Shown here: positions 26,163 to 34,155 of the stretch, piece after piece
Layout: each line of letters begins with the position of its first letter
Numbering within the stretch: position 1 is the stretch's first letter
NCBI GenBank assembly: GCA_020636005.1
Contig: JACJYR010000001.1
Span: forward strand, 320,001 to 384,000
Direction of reading: 5' to 3'
Length of the DNA stretch: 64,000 bases
DNA from: Lewinellaceae bacterium
GTDB taxonomy: Bacteria; Bacteroidota; Bacteroidia; Chitinophagales; Saprospiraceae
Notes under the pieces: generated by a model
Told to the model about the DNA's origin: nothing
What the model saw: the letters and a program-made list of their open reading frames with translations, nothing else
Database searches by the model: none
Program-made: the position numbers and the translations under genes

Positions 26163-26893
26163 AAATAGTGAATTTTGCGTGTAGAATTGGTGATGAAATA
26201 GTTATTGCCAACCTGGGCTACGCCCTAAAGTTATGAAACCTTGAACAGGAATTCCAGGGTCGGCCATATTGTGTCCAGTATTTTAACATTAAATGCAGAA
26301 ACCGGGCAAAACGCTGCCTGTGGCCCCGTCTATTTGAACAGCAGCGACTACTATTTTTAAGGACACCCATGCTTGTGGGTACCGTTGGCCTTTACCCAAT
26401 ATGTTTTAAAAAATGGTTCCTGTGGATGCCTTACGGGGTCACTTGAAGTGCCCCCGTAAGTTCTTTCAAATTAGCGGGGCACTTCAAGTGACCCGCTAAT
26501 CCCGCCGGTCATTTTCACAGTTTTTGTCAAAGAACCAAAAAAATAAAACCCGCCATTTCCCCATCTTTTTGATGCCCAGGCAGCCAGCCGCAGCCTCCGT
26601 TCGCAACATGCCCGGCCATTTTGACAAACCTGGAAGTGATATTCCCGCTATTATTTCCGAAAAAATGACAGAACGTCACCTTTTGTTACGTGGCACAAAC
26701 TCTGATAAGGGGGAACCGTCGCAAGACACTTGACATTCTTTTACAAAAAACAATCTTGTTGTCCCTGGCTGATTGTGCGTTGTTGACGGCTTGTTGCACG
26801 GATTTCTTTTAAATCCGGAAATAGTGCCCACCTGCAACAAGATCAATCATCAGTGTACGACCACAGGCAACAATCAACAAAACGTTAATTACT
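26163..26893. other. Long spacer upstream of groES
   Basis: 730 bp between divergent genes. It contains the palindromic element at 26414-26537, an isolated small hairpin near 26365 (CACCCATGCTTGTGGGT), and GGATTTCTTTTAAATCC at 26801-26817. No CIRCE (TTAGCACTC-N9-GAGTGCTAA) was seen before groES, so HrcA control is not supported by a visible operator. Confidence 0.5.
26414..26537. repeat. Palindromic element D, related to family B
   Basis: The right end CACAGTTTTTGTCAAAGAACC is the inverted family B terminus (GTTCTTTGACAAA ... CTGTGG). The left end GGTTCCTGTGGA matches it with an 11-bp gap. The core differs from B: two inverted copies of GGGTCACTTGAAGTGCCCC at 26436-26454 and 26476-26494 (19 bp, perfect) around a 21-nt loop. 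No coding capacity. Confidence 0.65.
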
Positions 26894-27166
26894 ATGAAGT
26901 TCAAGCCCATCAACGACAGAGTTGTCGTGAAACCGGCGCCCGCCGAAGAGAAAACCAAAGGGGGCATCATCATCCCCGACACCGCTAAAGAAAAGCCACA
27001 GCGTGGCGAGATCGTGGCCGTTGGCCCCGGCAAAGAGGGTAACAAAATGACCGTGAAAAAAGGTGACATCGTCCTTTACGGCAAATATGCCGGCCAGGAA
27101 CTGAGCCACGACGGCACAGATTACCTCATCATGCGTGAGGACGACATCCTCGTGGTGCTTGGTTGA
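26894..27166 (+). CDS. groES: Co-chaperonin GroES
   Basis: 90 residues, standard length. Family blocks present: KPINDRVVVKPAPAEEKTKGGI at the N-terminus including the mobile loop (KTKGGIIIPD), the GEIVAVGPGK roof region and DYLIMREDDILVV at the end. It forms the heptameric lid of GroEL in the cytosol. groEL follows after 106 bp on the same strand, so they form an operon. The 5' region lacks a CIRCE-like operator. Confidence 0.98.
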   Translation: MKFKPINDRVVVKPAPAEEKTKGGIIIPDTAKEKPQRGEIVAVGPGKEGNKMTVKKGDIVLYGKYAGQELSHDGTDYLIMREDDILVVLG

Positions 27167-27272
27167 TGGTTGACGGCCAAAGGGACAAACCAACATCCCG
27201 AAACCACAAACCAACCTCCTCATTTTCGATCCTTTATTCCAAATTTTAAAAACAAAAAATTCAAATCCAATT

Positions 27273-28907
27273 ATGGCAAAAGAAATTTCATTCGATAGGG
27301 ACGCCCGTGAAAAACTCAAGAGTGGCGTTGACGCATTGGCAAATGCAGTAAAAGTGACCCTCGGCCCCAAAGGCCGCAATGTGGTCATCCAGAAAAGCTT
27401 CGGCGCACCGCAAATCACCAAAGACGGTGTTTCCGTGGCCAAAGAAATTGAACTCGAAGACGCCGTGGAAAACATGGGCGCACAAATGGTGAAAGAAGTG
27501 GCCAGCAAAACCAGCGACATCGCCGGCGATGGTACGACCACTGCCACTGTGCTTGCACAGGCTATGATCACGGCCGGCCTGAAAAACGTGGCCGCCGGTG
27601 CCAACCCGATGGACCTGAAGCGCGGCATTGACATCGCCGTAAAACTGGTGGTGGAAGACCTGAAAAAGCAGTCTGAAAAAATCGGTGACGACTTCAAGAA
27701 AATCCAGCAGGTAGCTGCTATTTCTGCCAACAACGACGACGAAATCGGCACCCTCATCGCCGATGCCATGAAGCGTGTCAGCAAAGACGGCGTCATCACG
27801 GTAGAAGAAGCAAAAGGCACGGACACTTATGTAGAGGAAGTGCTCGGTATGCAGTTCGACCGTGGCTACCTGTCCCCCTACTTCGTGACCAATGCCGAGG
27901 ACATGATCACTGAGTACGAAGATCCGTACATCCTCATCCACGACAAAAAAATCTCCAACCTGCAGGAAATCCTTCCCATCCTTGAGAAAGCTGCCGGCTC
28001 CGGCCGTCCGCTGCTCATCATTGCAGAAGATGTGGAAAGCCAGGCATTGGGCGTGCTCGTTGTCAACCGCCTGCGTGGCGGCTTGAAGATTGTGGCCGTG
28101 AAAGCCCCGGGCTTCGGCGACCGCCGCAAGGCCATGCTGGAAGACATTGCCATTTTGACAGGTGGCACCGTAATTTCCGAGGAAAAAGGCTACAAACTGG
28201 AAAATGCAACCCTGAACGACCTGGGCCGTTGCGAAAAAATCACGGTTGATAAAGACAACACAACCATCGTGAACGGCAAGGGCACAAAGAAAGAAATCAC
28301 TGCCCGCATCAACCAGATCAAGCAGCAGATTGACGCTACCACTTCCGACTACGACAAGGAGAAACTCCAGGAGCGCCTGGCCAAATTGGCTGGCGGCGTG
28401 GCCGTGCTCAACGTGGGCGCACCGACCGAAGTGGAAATGAAAGAAAAGAAAGACCGTGTGGACGATGCCCTGCACGCTACCCGTGCCGCCATCGAGGAAG
28501 GCATCGTGGCTGGTGGCGGTGTGGCCCTGGTTCGTGCCATCGCTGCCCTTGCAAATGTAAAAGGCAAGAACGAGGACGAAAACATTGGTGTCAGCATCGT
28601 ACGCAAAGCACTGGAAGCACCTGTCCGTGTCATCGCCGAAAACTCCGGCGAAGAAGGCAGCGTCGTGTTCCAGAAAGTGGCCAGCAGCAAAGGCGCTACC
28701 GGCTACAATGCCCGCACCGGTGAATACGAAGACCTGAAAAAGGCCGGCGTCATCGACCCGACGAAGGTGACCCGTGTGGCCCTTGAAAATGCCGCTTCCA
28801 TCGCCGGTATGGTGCTGATGACCGAGTGTGTCATCAACGACAAACCGGAGAAAGAATCCGCTATGCCCGCTATGCCCCACGGCGGCGGCATGGGCGGCAT
28901 GATGTAA
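27273..28907 (+). CDS. groEL: Chaperonin GroEL
   Basis: 544 residues, full length. N-terminal AKEISFDRDAREKLKSGVDALANAVKVTLGPKGRNV in shape of the family, ATP-binding GDGTTTATVLA with the catalytic aspartate region, apical-domain EEVLGMQFDRGYLSPYFVTN, and the C-terminal GGM repeat tail (MPHGGGMGGMM). The protein refolds client proteins in a double-ring cage with GroES. Codon use is strongly biased, as expected for a highly expressed gene, which leaves long antisense open frames that are not genes. A terminator follows 31 bp after the stop. Confidence 0.99.
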   Translation: MAKEISFDRDAREKLKSGVDALANAVKVTLGPKGRNVVIQKSFGAPQITKDGVSVAKEIELEDAVENMGAQMVKEVASKTSDIAGDGTTTATVLAQAMITAGLKNVAAGANPMDLKRGIDIAVKLVVEDLKKQSEKIGDDFKKIQQVAAISANNDDEIGTLIADAMKRVSKDGVITVEEAKGTDTYVEEVLGMQFDRGYLSPYFVTNAEDMITEYEDPYILIHDKKISNLQEILPILEKAAGSGRPLLIIAEDVESQALGVLVVNRLRGGLKIVAVKAPGFGDRRKAMLEDIAILTGGTVISEEKGYKLENATLNDLGRCEKITVDKDNTTIVNGKGTKKEITARINQIKQQIDATTSDYDKEKLQERLAKLAGGVAVLNVGAPTEVEMKEKKDRVDDALHATRAAIEEGIVAGGGVALVRAIAALANVKGKNEDENIGVSIVRKALEAPVRVIAENSGEEGSVVFQKVASSKGATGYNARTGEYEDLKKAGVIDPTKVTRVALENAASIAGMVLMTECVINDKPEKESAMPAMPHGGGMGGMM

Positions 28908-28938
28908 TCCGCTAACGACAACTCATTGTTTAAGTATA

Positions 28939-28970
28939 AAAGCCTCTCCGCCTGGCGGGGGGGCTTTTTT
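28939..28970 (+). terminator. Terminator of groES-groEL
   Basis: Stem AAAGCCTCTCCGCC / GGCGGGGGGGCTTTTTT with a short loop and T-run directly after groEL. Confidence 0.82.
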
Positions 28971-29094
28971 ATTGGCTGGGACCAAAGGAACATACCCTAA
29001 GTCTTTGCCCAGCCGATTGAATTCAAACTTAAGGGTAACTACCTTACCTTTACCCCACTTTTTCCTTTATACTTTTTACTTTTCCTTTAAGCAT

Positions 29095-29400
29095 ATGGTC
29101 AATTTCCTCATGTCCCTTATCATAGGCTTGTTCGTGGCGATGCTGTTCGTCAATGTTTACTTCCGGGTGAAAGTAATGAAGTCGTACAAACGCCTCGTAC
29201 AAAACCGGGTGCAGTTCGACACGGCGCATATTTTCAACCCAAAAAAAATGGAGGCGGAAATCCTGCCCAAATACCCGCACATGAAGAAGGACATCCTCGA
29301 TTTTTCCAACAACATCCGCTATACCATCAAAATGGCGACGGTGCTGATCGTGCTGATCACGGCGTTTGGGGCTGTGCTGATGTACTACCGGAAACAATGA
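29095..29400 (+). CDS. Small membrane protein with two transmembrane helices
   Basis: 101 residues from the ATG at 29095. One hydrophobic helix at about 3-22 (FLMSLIIGLFVAMLFVNVYF) and another near the C-terminus (ATVLIVLITAFGAVLMYY), separated by a ~50-residue charged region (RVKVMKSYKRLVQNRVQFD ... KYPHMKKDILDFSNNIRYT). No family recognised. An in-frame start further upstream gives only a low-complexity extension that runs through the promoter region, including TTACCTTTACC, so it is rejected. It precedes a lipoprotein gene by 60 bp of GAGGATGA/AACAATGA words and may be co-transcribed. Confidence 0.7.
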   Translation: MVNFLMSLIIGLFVAMLFVNVYFRVKVMKSYKRLVQNRVQFDTAHIFNPKKMEAEILPKYPHMKKDILDFSNNIRYTIKMATVLIVLITAFGAVLMYYRKQ

Positions 29401-29460
29401 GAGGATGAGAGGATGAGCGCAACTTGAGCAATAAACAATGAAACAATGAACAATAAAACC
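29398..29460. repeat. Word-repeat spacer (GAGGATGA, AACAATGA)
   Basis: Three tandem GATGAG(AG) units followed by three AACAATGA-like units fill the spacer between the small membrane protein and the lipoprotein gene. Confidence 0.55.
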
Positions 29461-30117
29461 ATGAAACTATCCCTCCCCCTATTTTTCCTGATCTTGTTGA
29501 CCGGCTGCTTCGAAGTGCGGGAAGAGGTGAACATGAAGGCCGATGGATCCGGGGAGGTGCAGTTCGTGGTGAACCTGAGCCAGAGCAAGGAAAAGGTGCG
29601 CACCTACCTCACCATGGAAACGGTGGAGGGCTACAAAGTGCCGAAGCGGGAAGACGTGGATGCAAGCATCGGAAAGATTAAGGCGACCCTCGGCCAGGTG
29701 AGCGGTATCTCGGAGGTGTTTACCAAAGCGGATTGGTCGAACTACATTTTTACAATAACATGCCGCTTCGCCCATGTGGAGGCGCTGAACGAAGCAATTA
29801 AAACCGTCAGCAAACAATGGGAAAAATTGCCCTTTAAGCCGACGGTGGACAAAAACTTCAGCTACAACAATGCCCAGTTCCGGCGCATCTACGAATACCC
29901 GTCGAAGCCGGAAGAGTTCCGGCAACTGCCCTCCGTCCAGCGCTATATGCTGGAATCAGCCAGGTTCGTCAGCATTTACCGCTTCGAGCGGGATATCCGC
30001 CTGTTTTCCAACAAAAAGGCACAAATCTCGCCCAGCGGCAAGGCCATCATGCTGCAGTTGCCGGTGGCAGATTTGTTGAAGGGCACGGGGACGCTGGCGA
30101 ACACCATCGGGTTTTGA
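29461..30117 (+). CDS. Lipoprotein of unknown function
   Basis: 218 residues with lipobox LTGC (MKLSLPLFFLILLTGC). The mature part begins FEVREEVNMKADGSGEVQFVVNLSQSKEKV, a beta-rich module seen in Bacteroidota lipoproteins that describe themselves by a DGSGE turn, followed by a mixed alpha/beta region (GKIKATLGQVSGISEVFTKADWSNYIFTI). No catalytic residues stand out. Start ATG at 29461 in preference to an ATG five codons upstream because the signal peptide begins there. It precedes the DUF4836 gene; both are exported and possibly act together. Confidence 0.75.
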   Translation: MKLSLPLFFLILLTGCFEVREEVNMKADGSGEVQFVVNLSQSKEKVRTYLTMETVEGYKVPKREDVDASIGKIKATLGQVSGISEVFTKADWSNYIFTITCRFAHVEALNEAIKTVSKQWEKLPFKPTVDKNFSYNNAQFRRIYEYPSKPEEFRQLPSVQRYMLESARFVSIYRFERDIRLFSNKKAQISPSGKAIMLQLPVADLLKGTGTLANTIGF

Positions 30118-30118
30118 T

Positions 30119-30210
30119 TTGCTTTTGGGTATTCGATGTTTGATATTTGAAGCCTGATGTCCGATGTTTGATGCTTCATTGCCTGTTTTCGGTAGCAAAC
30201 ATCCAATATC
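30119..30210. repeat. Word-repeat spacer (GATGTTTGAT)
   Basis: Tandem GATGTTTGATATTTGA / CCGATGTTTGATGCTTC words, then the inverted words AACATCCAATATCCAAATCTTC, forming an imperfect hairpin before the DUF4836 gene. Confidence 0.5.
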
Positions 30211-30232
30211 CAAATCTTCAAACCAAGTTTCA

Positions 30233-32209
30233 ATGATCCATTCCAACTTCCCTGTTCCCTGCCAGCAATCCTGGAAAAACACATTTTACCAAAAGACCTT
30301 TTTGGCCATATTGTTCCTTTTGCCCGCCTTCGTTGCCGTGGGCCAGACAGCCTTAAAATACGTGCCCGCCAATGCCGAAATGGTACTCACCGTGAACCTG
30401 CCCAACCTGGAAAAGAAGGTCAACCTGGAACAATTGAAGCATTATGATTTTTACCAGTCGCTGATGAAGGAAATTTACCAATCGGGGGGCATGGAAGGGA
30501 AAGAAAACGAAAAAGCCTACTACGAAGAACTGATCAACCATCCGGCCAACCTCGGCTTCGACCTTTCCGAGCCGTTTTATATTTATTTGAAAAAACAGAG
30601 CGACAACCTCCACTTCACCGCCGTGTGGAAGCTCTCGGACAAGCAGAAGTACGAACAGGGCCTGCAACAATTGAAGGCAGACGGCTACCAACCCAACCTG
30701 GAAGAAAAAGGGGGGTTTCAGCTCTGGCAATCGAATGACGAGACCTTTGCCTGGAACGACGAGGTAGTGGTCAATGTATGGACGCAAAAACAGGCCAGCC
30801 CCTACGATGGCTGGGGCGTGACGGAGGGGCCTTACGACTGGGGGGACGAGGGCGAAGAAGACGTGGTAATTGACGACGAAGTATTGGATGAAAACGTGCC
30901 CGACGAAGCAGTGCAGGAAGACCCGCTCGGCGAAACCGTTTCACCTGCGAACGACGAGGCTTTTTTGCAGGAAATGGGCATGGCCACCAAGGACACCTCC
31001 GCCGCTGTCTGGGCCGGCATAGTAATGGGCCGGCAATTCCTGCAGCCCATGTCACGCAACGAGCGGTTCATGGAAGCTATCTCCCTACCTTCCGACCTCC
31101 ATTTCTGGCTCGACTACGATTTTTTCTTTTCGGAGGCGATGAAAGATATGAACACGGCCGGCCAGGGCATGGGCCGTGGCATAGACGCATACCTGGGCGC
31201 CATGGCGACCTTTATGGATGTGTTCTATGCCGACACCTATCTTTCTATGGGAGTCAATTTTGAAAACGGAAAAATGGCCATGTCCAACCAGTTGTTCTTC
31301 AACGAAGACATGCGGCGCTTCTACCAGCGGGTTTTCAAGGTGAAATTCAACCGGAAGTTTCTGCGCTACGTGAAGGGCGGCGACCAGTTATTCGGCTATT
31401 TTTACTTCAATTACAACGTGAAAAATACCATTGAGGAGGGAAAATCGCTCCTTTATAAAATCTTCGAGGCCACGCCCCAATATGGCGATATGGCCAGGGA
31501 TGTGATGCAGATCCTCGGCATTGTCATTGACGAAGACGCCATCGGAAAGTTGGTAAAAGGGGATTTCATGGTCTCCGTTTCCGGGATACAGTCGGTAGAG
31601 GTAACGCAGAAAATTTACGACTACGACGCTGACTTCAACTTCATCGAAAAGGACACGACGATGCTGCAGGAGATGCCCGTATTTACCGCCCTGGCTTCGT
31701 ACGGCAGCGAGAAGGACATCATGAAATTCGTGAATCTTGGCATCCATTCGGAGGTGCTCAAAAAAGAAGGCCGCTATTACCGGGCTACCATCCCCGACAT
31801 GGGCACCGACCTTTTCCTCGCCCTGCAAAACGGCGTGTTGATACTGACAAACAACCAGTACCTCGTGACCCAAAACCTCGACAAGGGCGTTGACAAAAAA
31901 CTACGGCTCCCCAAAAAACACCGCAAAATGCTCTGCGACAATGCCACTGCCTTTTATTGGGACATCCCAAATACCATCCGGGCTGCTGCGGGCGACCAGG
32001 CCGATGCGAATGTCGGCACGATGGGCTATCTCAATATGCTCGGCAAACAGTTCGAAAGCCTGGAAATGACCTACTCCAAAAAGGTGGGCAACTCCATGAA
32101 AGGCAAGATTGATTTCAATTTTATCAAAAAGGATAAGAACGCCCTGCAACTGTTCTTCAACTTCGTGAATGATATTTTCCTGGAGATGGAGGGTGGGGCG
32201 AAAACTTGA
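30233..32209 (+). CDS. DUF4836-family exported protein
   Basis: 658 residues. Long n-region then signal peptide (FLAILFLLPAFVAVGQ). The start TALKYVPANAEMVLTVNLPNLEKKVNLEQLKHYDFYQSL is the typical opening of DUF4836 proteins of Bacteroidota, which have several repeated ~150-residue alpha/beta modules. An acidic, low-complexity insert lies at about 220-260 (GDEGEEDVVIDDEVLDENVPDE). No enzymatic motif is visible; the function is unknown. ATG at 30233 is the only in-frame ATG close to the signal. It ends two bases before the AlkD-like gene starts, suggesting translational coupling. Confidence 0.82.
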   Translation: MIHSNFPVPCQQSWKNTFYQKTFLAILFLLPAFVAVGQTALKYVPANAEMVLTVNLPNLEKKVNLEQLKHYDFYQSLMKEIYQSGGMEGKENEKAYYEELINHPANLGFDLSEPFYIYLKKQSDNLHFTAVWKLSDKQKYEQGLQQLKADGYQPNLEEKGGFQLWQSNDETFAWNDEVVVNVWTQKQASPYDGWGVTEGPYDWGDEGEEDVVIDDEVLDENVPDEAVQEDPLGETVSPANDEAFLQEMGMATKDTSAAVWAGIVMGRQFLQPMSRNERFMEAISLPSDLHFWLDYDFFFSEAMKDMNTAGQGMGRGIDAYLGAMATFMDVFYADTYLSMGVNFENGKMAMSNQLFFNEDMRRFYQRVFKVKFNRKFLRYVKGGDQLFGYFYFNYNVKNTIEEGKSLLYKIFEATPQYGDMARDVMQILGIVIDEDAIGKLVKGDFMVSVSGIQSVEVTQKIYDYDADFNFIEKDTTMLQEMPVFTALASYGSEKDIMKFVNLGIHSEVLKKEGRYYRATIPDMGTDLFLALQNGVLILTNNQYLVTQNLDKGVDKKLRLPKKHRKMLCDNATAFYWDIPNTIRAAAGDQADANVGTMGYLNMLGKQFESLEMTYSKKVGNSMKGKIDFNFIKKDKNALQLFFNFVNDIFLEMEGGAKT

Positions 32210-32211
32210 CA

Positions 32212-32907
32212 ATGAAACAATACCTCGCCCACATCAAGTCCGTTTTCCAGGCCCACGGCGACCCCGAACGTGCCCAGGGCCAGATGCGCTACATGCGCCA
32301 CCAGTTTGAGTATTATGGCCTGAAAGCCCCTGAATGGGTAGCCCTGTCGAAGGATATTTTCACAGAACAGGGCATCCCGGATGGCGAAGATTTGAAAACC
32401 CTCGCCCGCCTTTGCCTGGACGACGAGTACCGGGAGGTCAACTATTTCGCCATTGAACTGGTGCAGAAGGTGCAGAAAAAACAGCCGCCGGAGTTCATTG
32501 ACTTTTTCGAGGAACTCATCACCACCAAAAGCTGGTGGGACACGGTGGACTGGCTGGCCAAGCTCGTGGGCATCCATTTCAAGCTGTACCCGCAACTTAT
32601 CCAGCCCGTGACGGAACGCTGGATGGCCTCCGGCAATATCTGGCTGCAACGGGCCTGTATCATTTTTCAATTGATGTACCGGGACAAAACGGATTTTGAT
32701 CTGATGAAAAAATACATCCTGCAAGTAGCCGGCTCCAAAGAATTTTTCCTGCAAAAAGGATCTGGCTGGGCCCTGCGCCAATACTCGAAGACCAACCCGG
32801 AAGGCGTGATGGATTTTATCAAAAACAACCCCCACCTGGCCCCCCTCACCAAACGGGAAGGGATGAAATGGCTGAAAAACCAGGGCCTCTTACCGGACAG
32901 CGTGTGA
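32212..32907 (+). CDS. AlkC/AlkD-type DNA alkylation repair protein
   Basis: 231 residues built from HEAT-like helical repeats. The conserved blocks RYMRHQFEYYGLKAPEWVALSKDIF, DDEYREVNYFAIELVQK, TTKSWWDTVDWLA and FLQKGSGWALRQYSKTNPEGVMDFI match AlkD, a DNA glycosylase that removes N3- and N7-alkylpurines without base flipping. The WWDTVD segment supplies the Trp and Asp of the AlkD active site. ATG at 32212 is two bases after the previous stop. The downstream metal exporter follows after a 180-bp spacer. Confidence 0.92.
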   Translation: MKQYLAHIKSVFQAHGDPERAQGQMRYMRHQFEYYGLKAPEWVALSKDIFTEQGIPDGEDLKTLARLCLDDEYREVNYFAIELVQKVQKKQPPEFIDFFEELITTKSWWDTVDWLAKLVGIHFKLYPQLIQPVTERWMASGNIWLQRACIIFQLMYRDKTDFDLMKKYILQVAGSKEFFLQKGSGWALRQYSKTNPEGVMDFIKNNPHLAPLTKREGMKWLKNQGLLPDSV

Positions 32908-33020
32908 AAAAATGTGCCTCACACAAAGTCACAAAGTCGCAAAGCCCTCAATATCAAACCCTGGTGCCTGTGTGCCTTTCCGTGAAACACAGAAATATGA
33001 ACCTCCCCGATTACCAGACA

Positions 33021-33067
33021 ATTCACTCATTCACTCATTCACTCATTCTCTCATTCTCTCATTTCTC
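33021..33067. repeat. Word-repeat spacer (TTCACTCA x3, TTCTCTCA x2)
   Basis: Octamer tandem repeat ATTCACTC x3 followed by ATTCTCTC x2, 20 bp before the CDF gene. It is the inverse of the word at 17994-18031. An upstream CACAAAGT word pair lies at 32918-32945. Confidence 0.65.
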
Positions 33068-33086
33068 TAAAAAACAACCCAAGCAC

Positions 33087-34106
33087 ATGGCCCAACTGCC
33101 CCCTTCCAAAGAAAATATCAACGTCCAGCGGATCGTCGTCATCGTCGGCCTGGTCTTGTTCGTACTTAAAATCTTTGCCTGGTACATCACCGAGTCCGTG
33201 GCCATACTGACCGATGCGCTGGAGAGCACCGTCAACGTGGTGGCCAGTTTCATTGGACTTTACAGCCTGACGCTCTCCGCCAAGCCACGAGATGCGGAGC
33301 ACCCGTACGGACATGGCAAAGTAGAGTTCATCTCGGCAGGTGTGGAAGGGGCGCTCATCTCGGTGGCTGGCCTGGTCATTATCTACGAAGCTATCAACAA
33401 CCTCCGCCACCCGCATGAAATCGGGCAGCTCGATTTCGGCATCCTGCTCGTGGCGATAGCAGCGGCGGTCAATTACATTGTCGGAGTCGTGGCCATCAAG
33501 CGGGGAAAAAAGAACAGCTCGCTCGCCCTCATCGCCAGCGGGAAACATCTGCAATCAGATACCTACACCACTGTTGGCATCATCGTTGGCCTGCTCCTGT
33601 TGCGGCTAACGGGCTGGGTTTGGGTGGACAGTGTGGTAGCCCTTATTTTCGCCTTTGTCATCATTTTCACTGGGTATAAAATTTTGCGAAGCGCCGTTGC
33701 GGGCATCATGGACCAAGCCGACGAAAACCTCATTGGGGAAGTGGTAGAATACCTGAACCAGCACCGGCAACCCAACTGGATTGACATCCACAACCTCCGC
33801 ATCATCAAATACGGCAGCGTGCTGCACCTCGATTTCCACCTGACAGTGCCCTGGTACATGAACGTTCACGAGGCCCATGCAGAAGTGGACAAGATCGATA
33901 AATTGGTGAAGGGGAAATTTGGGGAGAGCGTCGAAATGTTCGTCCACTCCGACGGCTGCCTGCCTGCCTCCTGCCCGATATGCAGCAAAGATGACTGCCC
34001 GCTGCGGCAAGCACCTTACCAGCAAACTATTCAATGGGAAGTGGGAAACGTTTCTTCGAACAAACGGCACCGGCTGGGGCAGCCTTTCGAAAATCCTTCT
34101 ACCTAA
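33087..34106 (+). CDS. Cation diffusion facilitator (CDF) metal exporter
   Basis: 339 residues from the ATG at 33087. Six transmembrane helices span residues ~10-210. The metal-site residues are in TM2 (LTDALESTVN) and TM5 (HLQSDTYTT), with the cytosolic HPYGHGKVE loop between TM2 and TM3. A C-terminal cytosolic domain (EVVEYLNQHRQPNWIDIHNLRI ... VHEAHAEVDKID) is followed by a cysteine/histidine-rich tail (FVHSDGCLPASCPICSKDDCPLRQ) that is unusual for the family and could bind zinc. It exports Zn, Fe, Mn or Cd by proton exchange; specificity is not predictable. The 20-residue tail may be a sensor. Confidence 0.93.
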   Translation: MAQLPPSKENINVQRIVVIVGLVLFVLKIFAWYITESVAILTDALESTVNVVASFIGLYSLTLSAKPRDAEHPYGHGKVEFISAGVEGALISVAGLVIIYEAINNLRHPHEIGQLDFGILLVAIAAAVNYIVGVVAIKRGKKNSSLALIASGKHLQSDTYTTVGIIVGLLLLRLTGWVWVDSVVALIFAFVIIFTGYKILRSAVAGIMDQADENLIGEVVEYLNQHRQPNWIDIHNLRIIKYGSVLHLDFHLTVPWYMNVHEAHAEVDKIDKLVKGKFGESVEMFVHSDGCLPASCPICSKDDCPLRQAPYQQTIQWEVGNVSSNKRHRLGQPFENPST

Positions 34107-34155
34107 CCCACTGTCGCTTCGCTCTCCTGCAGAAAAATAGCCGTGGACAGCATAA

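Noticed and set aside
26163..26893. Search for a CIRCE operator before groES
   Set aside because: The only perfect inverted repeat (GGGTCACTTGAAGTGCCCC pairs) is too long, too far upstream and unlike TTAGCACTC-N9-GAGTGCTAA.
27288..28880. A 530-codon open frame antisense to groEL
   Set aside because: It mirrors groEL codon by codon, has a low-complexity His/Phe/Gly composition and no start context; it results from biased codon use in groEL.
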